Of a stretch of 64,000 bases of DNA, positions 7,519 to 18,619 are shown in pieces. The DNA is from Paraescarpia echinospica (lineage: Eukaryota; Annelida; Polychaeta; Sabellida; Siboglinidae), in the NCBI GenBank assembly GCA_020002185.1, contig CM034532.1, forward strand, positions 26,361,953 to 26,425,952. The letters are read 5' to 3'. Below the pieces are notes generated by a model. It was not told the DNA's origin. It was given only the letters and a program-made list of their open reading frames with translations, and searched no databases. The translations under genes and the position numbers were made by a program. Position 1 is the first letter of the stretch. The number at the start of each line of letters is the position of its first letter.

Positions 7519-7620
7519 TCGCTAGGTGGCGCTACGGGTGCTTAGGTACACTTCTTTCCGCTAGGTGGCGCAGGTCACGTGACTACTCTTGCTCAGGGGG
7601 GAGGCTTTCGAAACCTCCCT
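7519..7620. other. Putative right terminus: CTCF-like motifs, palindromic E-box and near-palindrome
   Basis: Two copies of GCTAGGTGGCGC lie at 7521-7532 and 7560-7571; the second, in context CCGCTAGGTGGCGC, differs from the metazoan CTCF core at one of 14 positions. A palindromic GTCACGTGAC sits at 7574-7583. A near-perfect palindrome with arms GGGAGG and CCTCCC around TTTCGAAA spans 7599-7619. Read inward from 7620 the end begins AGGGAGG, and Polinton termini usually begin with AG. The matching left terminus is outside the window. Confidence 0.4.
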
Positions 7621-8764
7621 AATATCGCTTAAACTCCTCAGGATACCCCTCCAAATGTGCGAGCATACTACTTCCGTCACTTTTAATCCTTCTAAACACT
7701 TTTGTATCATCCGCAAATTTCAACACTTTGCTTGTTATTTCATCATCCAAATCGTTGACATATATTAAGAATAATATAGGTCCTAGTACTGATCCCTGTG
7801 GTACCCCACTCAATACCGATTTCCAGTTTGAAGCCTCCCCATCAACTACTACACGTTGTCTTCTGTCAATCAGCCATTTATCTATCCAGTTTATTATACC
7901 ATTTCCTATGCCATGGGCCTTTAGTTTAAGCAGTAATCTTTGATGTGGTACTTTTTGAAAATCTATGTAGACGATATCTACTGGTGATTCCTCATCTACC
8001 CACTTTGTGATGTCTTCCAAAAAACATAACATATTTGTTAAGCATGACCTCGCTTTAAAAAACCCATGTTGAGATGGGTTGATCAAGTTATGTTCAACAA
8101 GAAAATCCACCATGTGATCTTTAATTAGTCTTTCTAATAATTTGCAAATCACTGAAGTTAAACTCACTGGTCTATAGTTCTGACTTGTTTCTCGAACATT
8201 TTAAAATAACTGCATAATGTTTGCCTCTTTCCATTCTAAAGGAACCACTCCCTCTTCTAATGACAAATTGAAAACTGTTGCAAGCTGTACGCTAATTTGT
8301 TCTACAATTTCCAATAGTAGTTTGGACGGAATCCCATCCACTCCAGGTGATTTATTATCCTTCGTAGCCCTTATTTCCATAGCTACCATTTCCGGGGTTA
8401 CAATTAATTGTCCTAAATAGTCTGAATCTGCCCCCTTGAACTTAGCCTCTGGTACTGGCAGTGAACTAATATCTTCCCTAATAAACACTGAACTAAAATA
8501 CTCATTCAGGTCTTCTGCCATTAAGAATCCCTCTGATATTATATTTCCAGCACTATCTTCTAGAGGACCGACCTTATCTTGAACTTTCTGTTTGCTTCGA
8601 ACATACGCATAAAAACTTTTGCTGTCATGTTTTATATTACTAGCTAATTGTTGTTCATAGCTTCTCTTTGAATTTCTAATTTCAGCTGTAGCTTGGTTAA
8701 GTGCTTCGTTATAGCTGTTGTAGTCCTCATCATTTCCAGTACATCTATATGACTTCCACATCAT
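7619..8764 (-). pseudogene. LINE ORF2 reverse transcriptase (frameshifted)
   Basis: Two open segments in adjoining frames: 8764-8201 (fingers region, with NKSPGVDGIPSKLLLE and PLEWKEANI) and 8167-7619 (palm, with PSQHGF, a VYIDFQK box missing part of the usual AFDKVPH motif, SGVPQGSVLGPILFLIY, and FADDTKVF). The catalytic FADD box is present. A frame break lies near 8170-8200, and bases appear lost in the DFQK(AFD)KVPHQRL region. The protein ends about 25 residues after FADD, far short of a full RT. It cannot be functional. Confidence 0.85.
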
Positions 8765-8925
8765 TTGTTTATACTTAATTTTTCTAATGGCTTCTTTCGA
8801 TAAGTGTTTCTTTTTGGACCGTTTCCCTTGTTTTTTGAAGGGTACACATTTATCAACTATGCACTTAATTTCACTCTTTAATATATTCCAGCATTCTGTT
8901 GCCGTCTTATTTTTAGTGTGTTATT

Positions 8926-9760
8926 TTAGTCTATCTTTGCTAAATATTTCCTCATGTCATTATACCTTCCTTTGTGGAAAAAATTTCTCCTATACTGCTT
9001 TTTACTATTCCTTTCTGATTTTACTTTGATGGTAAAATGTATCTGGTTGTGATCACTATTCCCCAGTGGCTCACATATCTTGACATTGTTAACTAATTCA
9101 TTCTGCGAGGACAAAACTATGTCTAACACATTCTCACCCCTGGTTGGTTCTAGCACATGTTAAGAAAGGAAAGTATCTTGAACTAAACTTAAAAACTTGT
9201 GGTCCTCACTCCCCATACTCTGTAGAGATTTCCATTGTGTATGTCCATGGTTAAAATCCCCCATCATAATACAGTCCCGTTTGCTTACTTCCCTTATAAC
9301 GTTTTGTATTTTTTCATTCTCTTCTATGCTTATATTGGACTTCGATAAACTAACCCAATTGTTAACGTTGAGTTTCCTGTAACTATGTTACACCAAACAG
9401 CTTCTTCGCAATCTGCTTCTCTTTCTAATTTTATTTCATAAGCCTGGATAGATTCTTTAATATATAAAATAACTCCACCTCCCTTTCTTCCTATTCTATC
9501 TTTCCTAAACATTACATATCCTGTCAGTCCCAATTCGGCATCTGATATATCGGTGGTGGTCCAGGATTCAGTTATACCTATTATGTGAGGGTCAATATCT
9601 TCTACCATAATGTTTAGTTCATTTCTTTTGTTTACTATACTCCTTGCGTTTAAACAAACATATTTATATCCAACTTCAAAAGAGTTTTCCAGACTGTTCT
9701 TTGCTGATTTATTTGTTCTGTCTTTATCTATGCCTCAAGTTTTAGGCTTTTCTGTGAGTC
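8926..9760 (-). pseudogene. LINE endonuclease (EEP) domain, broken
   Basis: The N-terminal part (about 9700-9330) reads CLNARSIVNKRNEL then IIGITESW, KDRIGRKGGGVILYIK and LTIGLVYRSP, typical of the apurinic-like endonuclease of CR1/jockey elements. The C-terminal part (9156-8926) reads LDIVLSS then NSDHNQIHF, the SDH catalytic box. Between them, 9157-9330 holds stops and shifts. By family knowledge this domain nicks target DNA for reverse transcription. Confidence 0.85.
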
Positions 9761-9839
9761 CCCCCTTCGAATCTAGTTTAAATAGATGCAACCTGTCCCA
9801 CTGTCAACAGATCGCAGCAGGTTTTCTGAGAAAACTGCT

Positions 9840-10987
9840 GCCCCCTTTCCACTAAGATGGAGGCCATCTCTTATGTACATATCTTCCCTCCCAACAAAGT
9901 ATCCCCATAAATCTATGAATCCCACCCCCTCTTTTCACACATCTGCTCAACTAGTGCGTTGATCGCCATCCTCTTGCAGTTTCTATACGTTGCCCCCCTT
10001 CCTCCCATTACTGGCAAAATTCCTGACAGAATTATCTGTTCAACTCTTGTCTACTTTAGCTTCCTCGCTAACTTTCTATACTTCTGTATTATCCCAGTTG
10101 TTCCCTCCCTGTCAGCATTATTTGTTCCTACATGTACCAGTATAGACCCTCCCTTGCCATGTCCCAATACCTTCTCTACCCTGTCAGTTACATGTTCAAT
10201 CCTAGCCCCCGGTAGACAAACAACGACGTCCTTCCCCTCGCTCAGAGTCCGTCTTTCTCATAATGCAGTCGCCCATAAACAACCTCTCTTTCCTCATTGC
10301 CCCCTCAACCACTGCCTTAGAGTAGCTCCTTCTTCTGTTTGCATCTGTCTGGTTGTTTTCCTTCCACCCTGTCGTCTTCTCTCCTGTCACGTTCTCCTCC
10401 GATCCATTCTTTCCTGTCGCTTTTTCTCTTGTCACCTTTCCTCCTGTCAGCGTCCCTTTGATCGACTTCTCTTCTATCACATTTGCTCTCACTCCCTTTC
10501 GTCCCTTCATCTTTCCTCCCATCTCATTTTCCGCTCTCCTCTCCCGTCCCATCTTCCCTCCCTCCTTATCTACGGTCACTTTCTCCCCTGTCACCTTCAC
10601 GTTTGTCACGTTTTCTGTCGCCGATTTTCCAATTTCTTCCCTTCCAATCACCTTCCGTCCTCTCAATCTCCTTTCCTTAGTTTTCTTGCCACTGCTATTC
10701 TCCTTCAGTCTTGCAGTATTCTCACCTTTCTCCCTGTCGTCTCTCTCCATTCGACCTGCCTCCTTGCTAATTCCCATCTCCATTCCCTTCATACTATCTG
10801 TCAACCTAACTATCTCCTTCTGCAGACACTCCACCTTCCAACACCCAATGCACTGAAAAGTGAATCCTTCCTCCATGGTTTCTGCCCATGACTTCCCACA
10901 GCCGGACAATGCAAACTCTACCCAGCTGTGGCAGTGATCGCACACCAAGTATCGCTTTGCCTTGACTTGCCGCTTGCAAGGCGCCAT
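9840..10987 (-). pseudogene. LINE ORF1: zinc-finger-like N-terminus, charged repeats and SGNH esterase domain
   Basis: The first frame (10987-10202) begins MAPCKRQVKAKRYLVCDHCHSWV-type Cys/His pairs, then a long Lys/Glu-rich region with repeated EKVTGEK-like units, then MGDCIMRKTD. A frameshift near 10230 moves the reading frame to CLPGARIEH, SILVHVGTNN and, near 9860, RDGLHLSGKGA. GD(S), GTNN and DGLH are blocks I, III and V of SGNH hydrolases, as in esterase-type CR1 ORF1 proteins. The block I serine is Cys here. Several stops occur after 10060. Confidence 0.75.
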
Positions 10988-10990
10988 ATC

Positions 10991-11462
10991 CCTATCAGAA
11001 TTTATTTAATAACTTAACTAACTTAGTCTTTATAAAGACTGACGTAATTTAAATATAATCAATTACGTTACGTTAGGTTGCTTTATTTATTTAGGTTACG
11101 CCGCCCGACTATCGCCCTTGCTTAATTTTAACAACAATGCTACCTAATCAAAATATCTAGCAAGTACTGGCTTACACAGATATTATCTTATGTAAGTAGT
11201 TTGATGGTTGTTACTTTATCTCCTATATATTCTAACACATAATCAAGCTTGCTAAATCTTGTTTACAACTTATCGAAGGGTAAGTTACCCTATTATCACT
11301 CACTATACACTAAGGTGTTCTAAAATACTTTAACTAACTAACTTTAAGCACAACTGCTACTCAATATATGTTTACTGCGACTTTATGAATGATATTAGGC
11401 AAGAATAATACTTATCAATCAGTAATTCCACTTGTTTATCAACTTTTCTGCACCACCAATTT
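10991..11462. other. AT-rich spacer, no gene seen
   Basis: May include the LINE 5' UTR. No repeat with period, RNA gene or open frame of note was found. Confidence 0.6.
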
Positions 11463-12604
11463 CTACGATCTATCTCCGCCAAATATAGCCTCGAATAACT
11501 CAAAGGTCAATAGTCTTGAAGGTACAGCGGCGGACGTTTGTTTCGCCTTGGCCGTTGGTACTGCGAGTAACCGGGTTGTTGAGCAGGCAGACCTCGATGT
11601 CAAGGTCATCAAGGTGGGCGTCCGACGATAGCTGTTGATTTCCTGGTTGTCGCGATCGAACACAACGCCGTGAGTTCCAGCGCGACCCGCCTTCAAGTAC
11701 GAACGTTTTGGGACCAGCTTTAGCGGTGGTACGCTTCGGGTTCGACAATGACGTTGCCAGCTTGTGATTCCGGATAGGTTGTTTCGTCCTGATTCAGTCC
11801 TCAGGTTTCATCATCGTATTTCGCGAACGAATTCGTTTGTCGGTGTACGCTTTGATTCGTTCAAGCTTCCTTGCTAACACTGAAACGTTCAGTGGACATG
11901 CCTGAGGTGGTTTCAGTTTTTTCATTGGAAACCGTGGTTTACGACATAGCATCAACTCTGCTGGAGTACGCTGTATCAACGCATGTGGTGTCGATCTGTA
12001 CTTTTGCAGGCCTGTTCGTACTGCAACTGCGAACGTTTTCCACTCCACAAGTTGAGCTGCGAGACTCTCTTTGATGACGGGAATTAGTATCTCCACACCT
12101 GCGTTGCACTGTCGGTTGTACAGTGCACTGCAACGATGCTCGATACCATGTTTCTGCAGAAATGTTTCAAACTCGTATGACACGAACTGTGGTTCGTTGT
12201 CGCTTTGGAGAACTTCCGGCATTCCTCAACGAGCGAACACGTCCTTCAGGATCTGTATGACGGCGAAAGATATCACCGTACTGGTTGCGGTTATTTCCGG
12301 CCATTTAGAATGTTGGTCCTGTATGACAACCAGCAATCGTTGGCTGTGAGGTGCGGCCTGCACCTCGCCGAATATGTCGACTTGTATCCGCTGCTATGGT
12401 TTCTCCGGCCATGGTATGGGCTGTGTAGTTTTGGTTGATTTCTCACACACCGCGCATGATTCACAACCTCTGATGAGATCTTCGATGTGTCGATCGATGG
12501 CGGGCCACCATACTGATTCGCGACATCACTTAGTTCGCAAGATCCCGGGATGACCTCCGTGGGCCATTTTCAGCACTTGTCCTGAAGTGTGGTAGGGATT
12601 GCCC

Positions 12605-12810
<206 letters not shown>

Positions 12811-13785
12811 AACAAGGATACCGCGTCTTTGAAGCGGAAGTAGGCTTCCTTGTCAGGGGGTGGGTGTCTGGGCCAACCATTCTTTATGAAGTGACTGACT
12901 TGCGTCAAAGTGCCATCCTCGGAATAAGCGTTTTTCAACTCGGCTGCAGTAACGAGGTTGTCCAACTCAATGTCCATGACACAGTCGTCCGTCGTCGATA
13001 CACACTGTTCTTCTTTGACCAGCCTGTTGAGCATATCTGCTACCTGGTTCTTGGAACCAGCAGTGTACTGAATGTCAAAGTCATACTGGTTTAGGCGATC
13101 AGACCATCGGTAGATTCAAAATGGCCTGTGGCCCGAACCGGAAATCGCTGATTGTCTGGTGGTCCGTCTTCAGTGTGAATTTTTTTACCGAAGAGAAACA
13201 CATGCCGGTGTTCGCACGCGAATATACGTGCCAGTGCTTCACGTTCTCCTATGGAGTACTTCCGTTCTGTTGCTGAAAACGTCTTGGATGCTTACGCAAT
13301 TAGCCTCTCTTTGCCATTTGACACTTGCGATCATACCGCACCAAGGGCGATTCCTGAAGCATCCGTCGTCACGATCGTTGGAGCATCTGGATCGAAATGT
13401 GCGATAATTGGAGCAGACGCAATCTTCTGCTTCACGTCGCGGAAGACTTGGTCTTGTTCGGCTGTCCATTTCCACGGAGCGTCTTTGTGTAGTAGTCGTC
13501 TAAGTGGCTCAGCAGTTTGAGAGTAGTGTGGGACACAATTCAGGTAGAAATTCGTCGTGCCCAGAAACGAAGCAACGTCCTTTGCATTAGTCGGTTCTGG
13601 TAGATCCTCAATTGCTTTCACATTGGAGTGTAGTGGTAGGGCTCCATTGGAGGACATGTGGTATCCCAGGAAGTTGATTTCCGTCCTGGCAAACTGACAC
13701 TTCTCGCGATTAAGTGTGATGTGATACTCAACCAGCCTGTTAAGCACTAGCTGCAGTCGTGTGTCATGCTGTTCCTGTGTGTGTC

Positions 13786-13790
13786 CATGG
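13786..13790. other. Target site duplication CATGG (left)
   Basis: CATGG directly precedes the 5' LTR and is repeated directly after the 3' LTR at 18620-18624. Removing the element and one copy restores a continuous reverse-transcriptase reading frame of the older gypsy element on the minus strand. Confidence 0.95.
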
Positions 13791-13941
13791 TGTCATATAA
13801 TATTATGATGTAAAACATTCCACGAGACACTGGCCGGAAGTAGTCGTCATCCATACTTGTTGACATGCTTGTAGTTAAGATTCGTTGATTAAAATCTGTT
13901 TTATCAATAACCATCTGTCATTCTTAATCTGATATATGACA
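13791..13941 (+). repeat. 5' LTR
   Basis: Begins TGTCATATAAT and ends TATATGACA. Matches the 3' LTR over its whole length with about six substitutions and one extra T. Immediately followed by TGGAGTCAGAAG, the presumed primer binding site. Confidence 0.95.
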
Positions 13942-14018
13942 TGGAGTCAGAAGTGAACTAAAGTATAAGTTACGAAGATCGACTAGGAAGAGAAATAGCG
14001 ATCAGAAAAAGAAGAATT

Positions 14019-14831
14019 ATGGCGAAAATACCACCACCAACGTCGTTTTATTTCAACAGACCCGAAACGTGGCTGGAATGGAAGAAAAGGTTTGCAAAAT
14101 ATCGATCTGCTTCCAAACTGAATGAAGAAAGCAAAGAAAGGCCAGTTGACACCCTGATCTATGTGATAGGGCATGACGCTGAAAATGCATTTGGTCAGTT
14201 GAGTTTGACAGATGAAGAGCGGAAGGATTTTGATAAAGTAAATCAAGCGTTTGATTCGTACTTTCAACCTAAGACAAACACAATACATGAAAGATGCAAA
14301 TTTGGTCAGCGTGTTCAAGTTGAAGGTGAGCCCAGCGAAGCGTACATCAGAGCATTGCATGTTATGGCAGAGAGATGTGATTTTGGGGAAAATAAAGACA
14401 CGTACATCCGTGATAGAATTGTGAGTGGCATTTTAGACAAAGATTTGTCACGTGAGTTGCAAATGGAAGAAAATCTCACATTGGCTACGGCAACACATAA
14501 AGTGAGAACTAAGGAACTCATTCTAGCACAACAGAGGGGAGAAAGCCATGTTGCTTCTACAACCGAGGTCAATTACGTGAAATATAAAGACAGTAAGACT
14601 AAGAGGTCGGCTGGAGCTAACGTTGGCGTGAGGGGGAAATGCGGACCACAGGACTCAGACAGTGGCCATAGAGGCGCCCCTCTCGTTCTTCGTGGAACCA
14701 ATACGCACCTCAGAACTCTAGATACTGTGGAACAAGCCACCAACCTACAATGTGTCGTGCCTATGGCAAAGCATGCAAGTCATGTGGTAAACGGAATCAT
14801 TTTGCACGAGTCTGCAAAAGCAAACAAGTGA
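14019..14831 (+). pseudogene. Gag of the LTR element (capsid region), frameshifted before the zinc knuckle
   Basis: The first about 195 residues are a Mag-type gypsy capsid: FNRPETWLEWKKRF, then DTLIYVIG, FDSYFQPK, and a CKFGQRVQ block, all as in K02A2.6-like retroelement proteins. From about 14610 the frame drifts from the expected sequence. The zinc knuckle CKSCGKRNHFARVC (C-x2-C-x4-H-x4-C) is found in another frame from 14776. So at least one frameshift separates capsid from nucleocapsid. Confidence 0.85.
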
Positions 14832-15373
14832 ATGAAGTGACGAAGATATTCTGGATAAACACAGTAACGCAACACAATTCTAAAGATTGGACAATCGCAC
14901 TTACGATGCCAAATGGGAGAGATGCTCGTTTCAATGTAGACACATGTGCGCAATGCAACGTGATTCCCCTGGACATGTATACGCAGATGAAAGGTGGACA
15001 GACAACGATGAAACCGTGAAACGTCAAACTAACAACATATAGTGGACATCACTTTGAAGTTGTTGAGATGGATCAACTTGATGTTATACATCGAGGACAG
15101 AAGCACTGGCTTCCATTTCAAGTTGTGAAGGGAAATGTGTCACCACTCCTAGGCTTAGTGGCAGGTGAACTAATGGGGCTAGTTGATAGAACATATGAAA
15201 TCAAAGGAAAGACAATCAAAGAAAAGTTCGCAGATGTGTTTGAAGGCACAGGTAAACTCAAGATGAAGCTCACCACCAGACTGAAGGAAGGAGCGCAACC
15301 GACAATTTGTGCACCGAGACAAGTTCCGCACGCAATCAGAGAGAAACTGAAGGAGGAATTAGATCGCCTATAA
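14750..15373 (+). pseudogene. Nucleocapsid knuckle and aspartic protease region of the LTR element
   Basis: The CCHC knuckle is followed by FNVDTCAQCNVIP, where the family has DTGA; Gly is replaced by Cys at the protease active site. A stop occurs at 15017-15019. Reading resumes from about 15068 with LLGLVAGELMGLV and the linker EEFADVFEGTGKL-like sequence (here KEKFADVFEGTGKLKM) that leads to RT, ending at a TAA at 15371. Confidence 0.8.
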
Positions 15374-16600
15374 GCAGAGCACATCATTGCGAAAGTAGAA
15401 GAACCTACTGAATGGGTGAATCCTATAGTTAATGTACTCAAACCCAACAAGAAACTGAGAATATGCCTAGATCCGCAGAAGTTAAATGAGGCGATCATGC
15501 GAGAGCGTTATGCACTTCCAGTTGCGTCTGACATATTTGCAAGAATCAGTGGAGCAAAGGTGTATTTGACACTTGATGCAACAGCATGGTTTCATCAGAT
15601 TGTGCTAGATGAACAAAGCAGCTATTACACGACATTCATTACCGCATATGGCAGGTACATGTACCTCAGGTTGCCATTTGGGGTGAAGTCTGCACCGGAA
15701 GTGATGCACAAAGCAATCAGTCAGATGTTTGATAGCATTGAAGGAGTTGAATCCTATATCGATGACATTCTAATCTGGGGAAGAGACCAAGAAGAGCATC
15801 ACGCAAGGTTGAGAAGGGTTTTTGAGAAATGCAGGCAATAACAGCTAACACTCAACCAGACAAAATGCATGATCTCGAAGCCGTCAGTGAAGTTCATAGG
15901 CCATGAGCTGACGAGCACAGGGCTGGCACCGAGTCGTGATCGCATACAATCTGTTGTCGACATGACTACGCCAACATCGAAAGAAGAAATCCAAAGGTTC
16001 ACTGGATTCGCCACCTACCTCAGCAAATTTTGTCCCAAGCTATCAGATGCGACAAAACCACTCAGAGAAGTTCTGAAGAAGAACATCGAGTTTTTCTGGG
16101 AAAAACCTCAATTAGAAATGTTTCACAGAGTCAAGGAACTGGTGACTGAAGCTCCGGTTCTCAAGCTCTTCGATCCGAGGGTGGAAATCACGCTAACTGT
16201 TGATGCAAGCAGTACATGCCTCGGAGCAGCGATGCTACAAAAAGCCGCACCAGTAGAATATGCAGCGAAAGCTCTCACGACAGCACAGGGCAACTACGGG
16301 CAAATCGAAAACGAGTTACTGGCGATCGTGTTTGGTTGTTAAAGATTTCACAGCTACATATATGGCAGAGAAGTTTCAGTTGAGACAGATCACAAACCGT
16401 TGATCGGAGTCTTCAACAAACAAATCGCCACGGCATCACCACGAATTCAAAGAATGATGCTGAAGTTACATAGATACGACTTCAAGTTAGTGTACAAGCC
16501 AGGAAAAGAGCTGTATGTTGCTGACACGCTGAGTCGCACCTGCCGGACAAGAAAAGACAGACAAGAAATGACGAGCAAGAAAAGGAAGATGATCCATTGA
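15374..16600 (+). pseudogene. Reverse transcriptase and RNase H of the LTR element
   Basis: After the TAA at 15371 the same frame continues with EPTEWVNPIV, LRICLDPQKLN, LTLDATAWFHQI, LPFGVKSAPE and the intact catalytic YIDDILIWG near 15760. A TAA near 15839 breaks the palm, and KFIGHELTSTGL and TGFATYLSKF follow. RNase H starts with LTVDASSTCLGAA (about 16195) and continues with ENELLAIVFG; another TAA near 16340 precedes YGREVSVETDHKPL and ADTLSRT. All breaks are single stop codons in otherwise continuous frame. Confidence 0.9.
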
Positions 16601-17305
16601 AGGACACATGTGCCGTTATAATCCATTCTGAGAAGTCCAGGACGACATACAAAGATGCAACGCGGCAAGACCCACATATGCAAGACCTGCTAGCGCACGT
16701 GAGGAAGGGGTGGCCAAGTGCGAGGAAGCACTGGACATCTAATAGCAAACCCTACTGGGATGGCCGCACTGAAATCAGTGAGTGTGACGGGCTACTGTTC
16801 AAAGGTGATCGCTTGATCATACCAGCATGCTTGAGATCGAAGATTCTGAAAGACATACACTCGGCACATCAAGGCATTGTCAAAATTGTACAACGGGCGA
16901 AGACACCCCTTTACTGGCCGGGAATGCAGAAGCAAATAACTGACCTGATCGAGGCAAGAAAACATATCAACAAATCAGCATGAACCACTCACGCCACAGG
17001 AAGTGCCAGCTAATCCACAACAGATGATGGCAGCAGACCTGTTTGCTGTGGGTGGAAAAGACTTCGTGGTGAGCGTCGACTACTACAGCAATTGGATCAA
17101 CATAACTGAGCTGAAAGCAACTAAGAGTGCAAATGTCATAGAAGCACTTCAAAGACAGTTTGTTGATTTTGGGATGCCAGAGGAATTAGTGACAGATAAC
17201 GGGCCACAATTTGGCAGCTGGGAGTTGAAGTTGTTCATGCAAAGGTGGGGTGTTGTTCACAGAACATCAAGTCCCACATACGCACGGGCCAACGGACACG
17301 CATAA
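16597..17305 (+). pseudogene. Integrase of the LTR element, first copy
   Basis: An H..H zinc-binding half (IHSAHQGIVK, TPLYWPGM) is seen before a frame break near 16980, where the C..C half is lost. The core has D in AADLFAVGG and D in VTDNGPQFG. The GAA codon expected for the catalytic Glu is TAA at 17305, so this copy ends exactly at the active site. The downstream duplicate copy keeps the Glu. Confidence 0.85.
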
Positions 17306-17890
17306 AGAATGGTCCAAGTAGCCAAGAACTTGATCAAGAAGTCGAGCGCTGAAGGAACATCGTATCATATAGGACTTCAGGAAATCCGAAACACACTACT
17401 AACATACGGAATGCTGACGCCAGCTCAACTGTTACAAGGCAGGACTCTTAGAAGCAAGGTTCATTGCCCACAGAAAGAACTCTTTCCACGATCTTACAAT
17501 CAGGTGAAAGTGAAACAAGCTTTGCAAACAAGGATCAACAATCACTAGTTCTACCACGACAAGATAACGGGCCACAATTTGGAAGCTGGGAGTTCAAGTT
17601 GTTCATGCAAAGTTGGAGTGTTGTTCACAAAACATCAAGTCCCACATACGCACGGGCCACCGGACAAGCAGAAAGAATGGTCCAAGTAGCCAAGAACTTG
17701 ATCAAGAAGTCGAGCGCTGAAGGAACATCGTATCATGTAGGACTTCAGGAAATCCGAAACACACCACTAACATACGGAATGCTGACGCCAGCTCAACTGT
17801 TACAAGAAATCTTTCCACGATCTTACAATCAGGTGAAAGTGAAACAAGCTTTGCAAACAAGGATCAACATTCACAAGTTCTACCACGACA
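17197..17890 (+). repeat. Tandem duplication inside the integrase region
   Basis: Sequence from 17197 (GATAACGGGCCACAATTTGG) is repeated from 17563 with about 97 percent identity by eye. The second copy lacks about 40 bases near 17805, in the segment after CAACTGTTACAAG. The duplication joins DNGPQFG of copy two directly to the KDQQSLVLPRQ end of copy one. Confidence 0.92.
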
Positions 17891-18348
17891 AGAAAGCAGG
17901 TCCTGAAAGAGATATCCTAAAGCCGGGAAATCAGGTGAGAGTACAGCTGCATGGCAAATGGAGAAAGGCAGTTGTCAGCAAGCACCTACTTGAATCCAGA
18001 TCGTATGAAGTAGAGACTGTTGATGGAACGCTATTTCGTCGCAATCGGATGCACTTAAACCGCAATTTCGGTGTGCCAATGGTACGACGTGACCTGTTTC
18101 ACACAATGCCAGCGACATCACAGAACACAGCCAATGACGCATCCACTTCAGCAACAGATATCGCGCGATCTCCATCACAACCATTGCGACCACCTGATAT
18201 GACACTGTCGCGACCAACAGAAATGACATCATCGCGACCACCAGAGATGACGCAATCGACATCTCAACCTTCACCAACAAGTGACCGAGTCTACACCAGA
18301 CGTGGAAGAGAAGTTAAACCACCGCAATGGACAAAGGACTATGTGTAG
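17564..18348 (+). pseudogene. Integrase second copy and C-terminal domain of the LTR element
   Basis: The duplicated core carries DNGPQFGSWE and the catalytic Glu in QAERMVQVAKN. The C-terminal part with FYHDKKAGPERDIL, VRVQLHGKWRKAVV and the SYEVETVDGTLFRRNRMHL block is the usual gypsy integrase tail. A Pro/Ser/Thr-rich end with repeated SRPPEMT units leads to the stop at 18348. The first catalytic Asp is only in the upstream copy. Confidence 0.85.
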
Positions 18349-18455
18349 AACTGTTTAGTGAAACATCGCAAATGACAAAAAAACTGTGTGTAGAACTTGA
18401 ACATATAGTTGTGTGATACCATTGACTTTAGTGAATCTAAATTGAAACAGTTCTA

Positions 18456-18469
18456 AAGAAAAAGGGAGA
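18456..18469 (+). promoter_or_regulatory. Polypurine tract
   Basis: AAAGAAAAAGGGAGA lies directly before the 3' LTR, where plus-strand DNA synthesis is primed in LTR retrotransposons. Confidence 0.8.
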
Positions 18470-18619
18470 TGTCATATAATATCATGATGTAAAACATTCC
18501 ATGAGACATTGACCGGAAGTAGTCGTCATCCATTCTTGTTGACATGCTTGTAGTTAAGATTCGTTGATTAAAATATGTTTATCAATAACCATCTGTCATT
18601 CTTAATCTGATATATGACA
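18470..18619 (+). repeat. 3' LTR
   Basis: TGTCAT...TGACA, 150 bases, pair of the LTR at 13791-13941. Followed by the CATGG duplication at 18620-18624. Confidence 0.95.

Larger units (their letters stand above)
1..7620 (+). mobile_element. Polinton/Maverick (adintovirus-like) integrated dsDNA element, right part
   Basis: Ten consecutive + strand genes encode the Polinton/adintovirus set: PolB, packaging ATPase, DDE integrase, penton-like protein, pX-like core protein, double jelly-roll capsid protein and adenain-like protease, plus small membrane and unknown proteins. All are open over their full length, whereas every other element in the window except the LTR element at 41.8-46.7 kb is riddled with stops. 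The left end, including most of PolB, lies outside the window. The right end is placed near 7620 from a near-palindrome there and the start of LINE sequence soon after; this boundary is inferred. Coding is dense, with two gene overlaps of 14 and 17 bases and one TGATG stop-start overlap. Confidence 0.9.
7621..10990 (-). mobile_element. CR1-like LINE (minus strand), decayed and lacking its 3' part
   Basis: Reading leftward there is an ORF1 with a zinc-finger-like and SGNH-esterase domain (10987 to about 9840), an endonuclease domain (about 9760 to 8930) and a reverse transcriptase domain (about 8760 to 7680). ORF1 with an esterase is a known feature of CR1/L2-type LINEs. LINE-like coding stops shortly after the FADDTKVF catalytic box, so thumb domain and 3' UTR are missing. 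This is unusual because LINEs normally lose the 5' end. Last about 55 bases before 7620 do not look LINE-like. Confidence 0.8.
13791..18619 (+). mobile_element. Ty3/gypsy (Mag/K02A2.6-like) LTR retrotransposon, inactive
   Basis: A 4829-base element with 150-bp LTRs (13791-13941 and 18470-18619), TG...CA ends, a primer site starting TGG right after the 5' LTR (13942), a polypurine tract before the 3' LTR (about 18456-18469) and a CATGG target duplication. Domain order is gag, CCHC knuckle, protease, RT, RNase H, integrase, which defines Ty3/gypsy. The two LTRs differ at about six bases plus one indel, so insertion is not recent. At least five stop codons or frameshifts and an internal duplication make it inactive. 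It lies inside an older gypsy element. Confidence 0.95.

Noticed and set aside
9959..10891. Plus-strand Ser/Leu-rich frames of 310 and 167 codons
   Set aside because: They are reverse readings of the charged ORF1 region of the CR1-like LINE.
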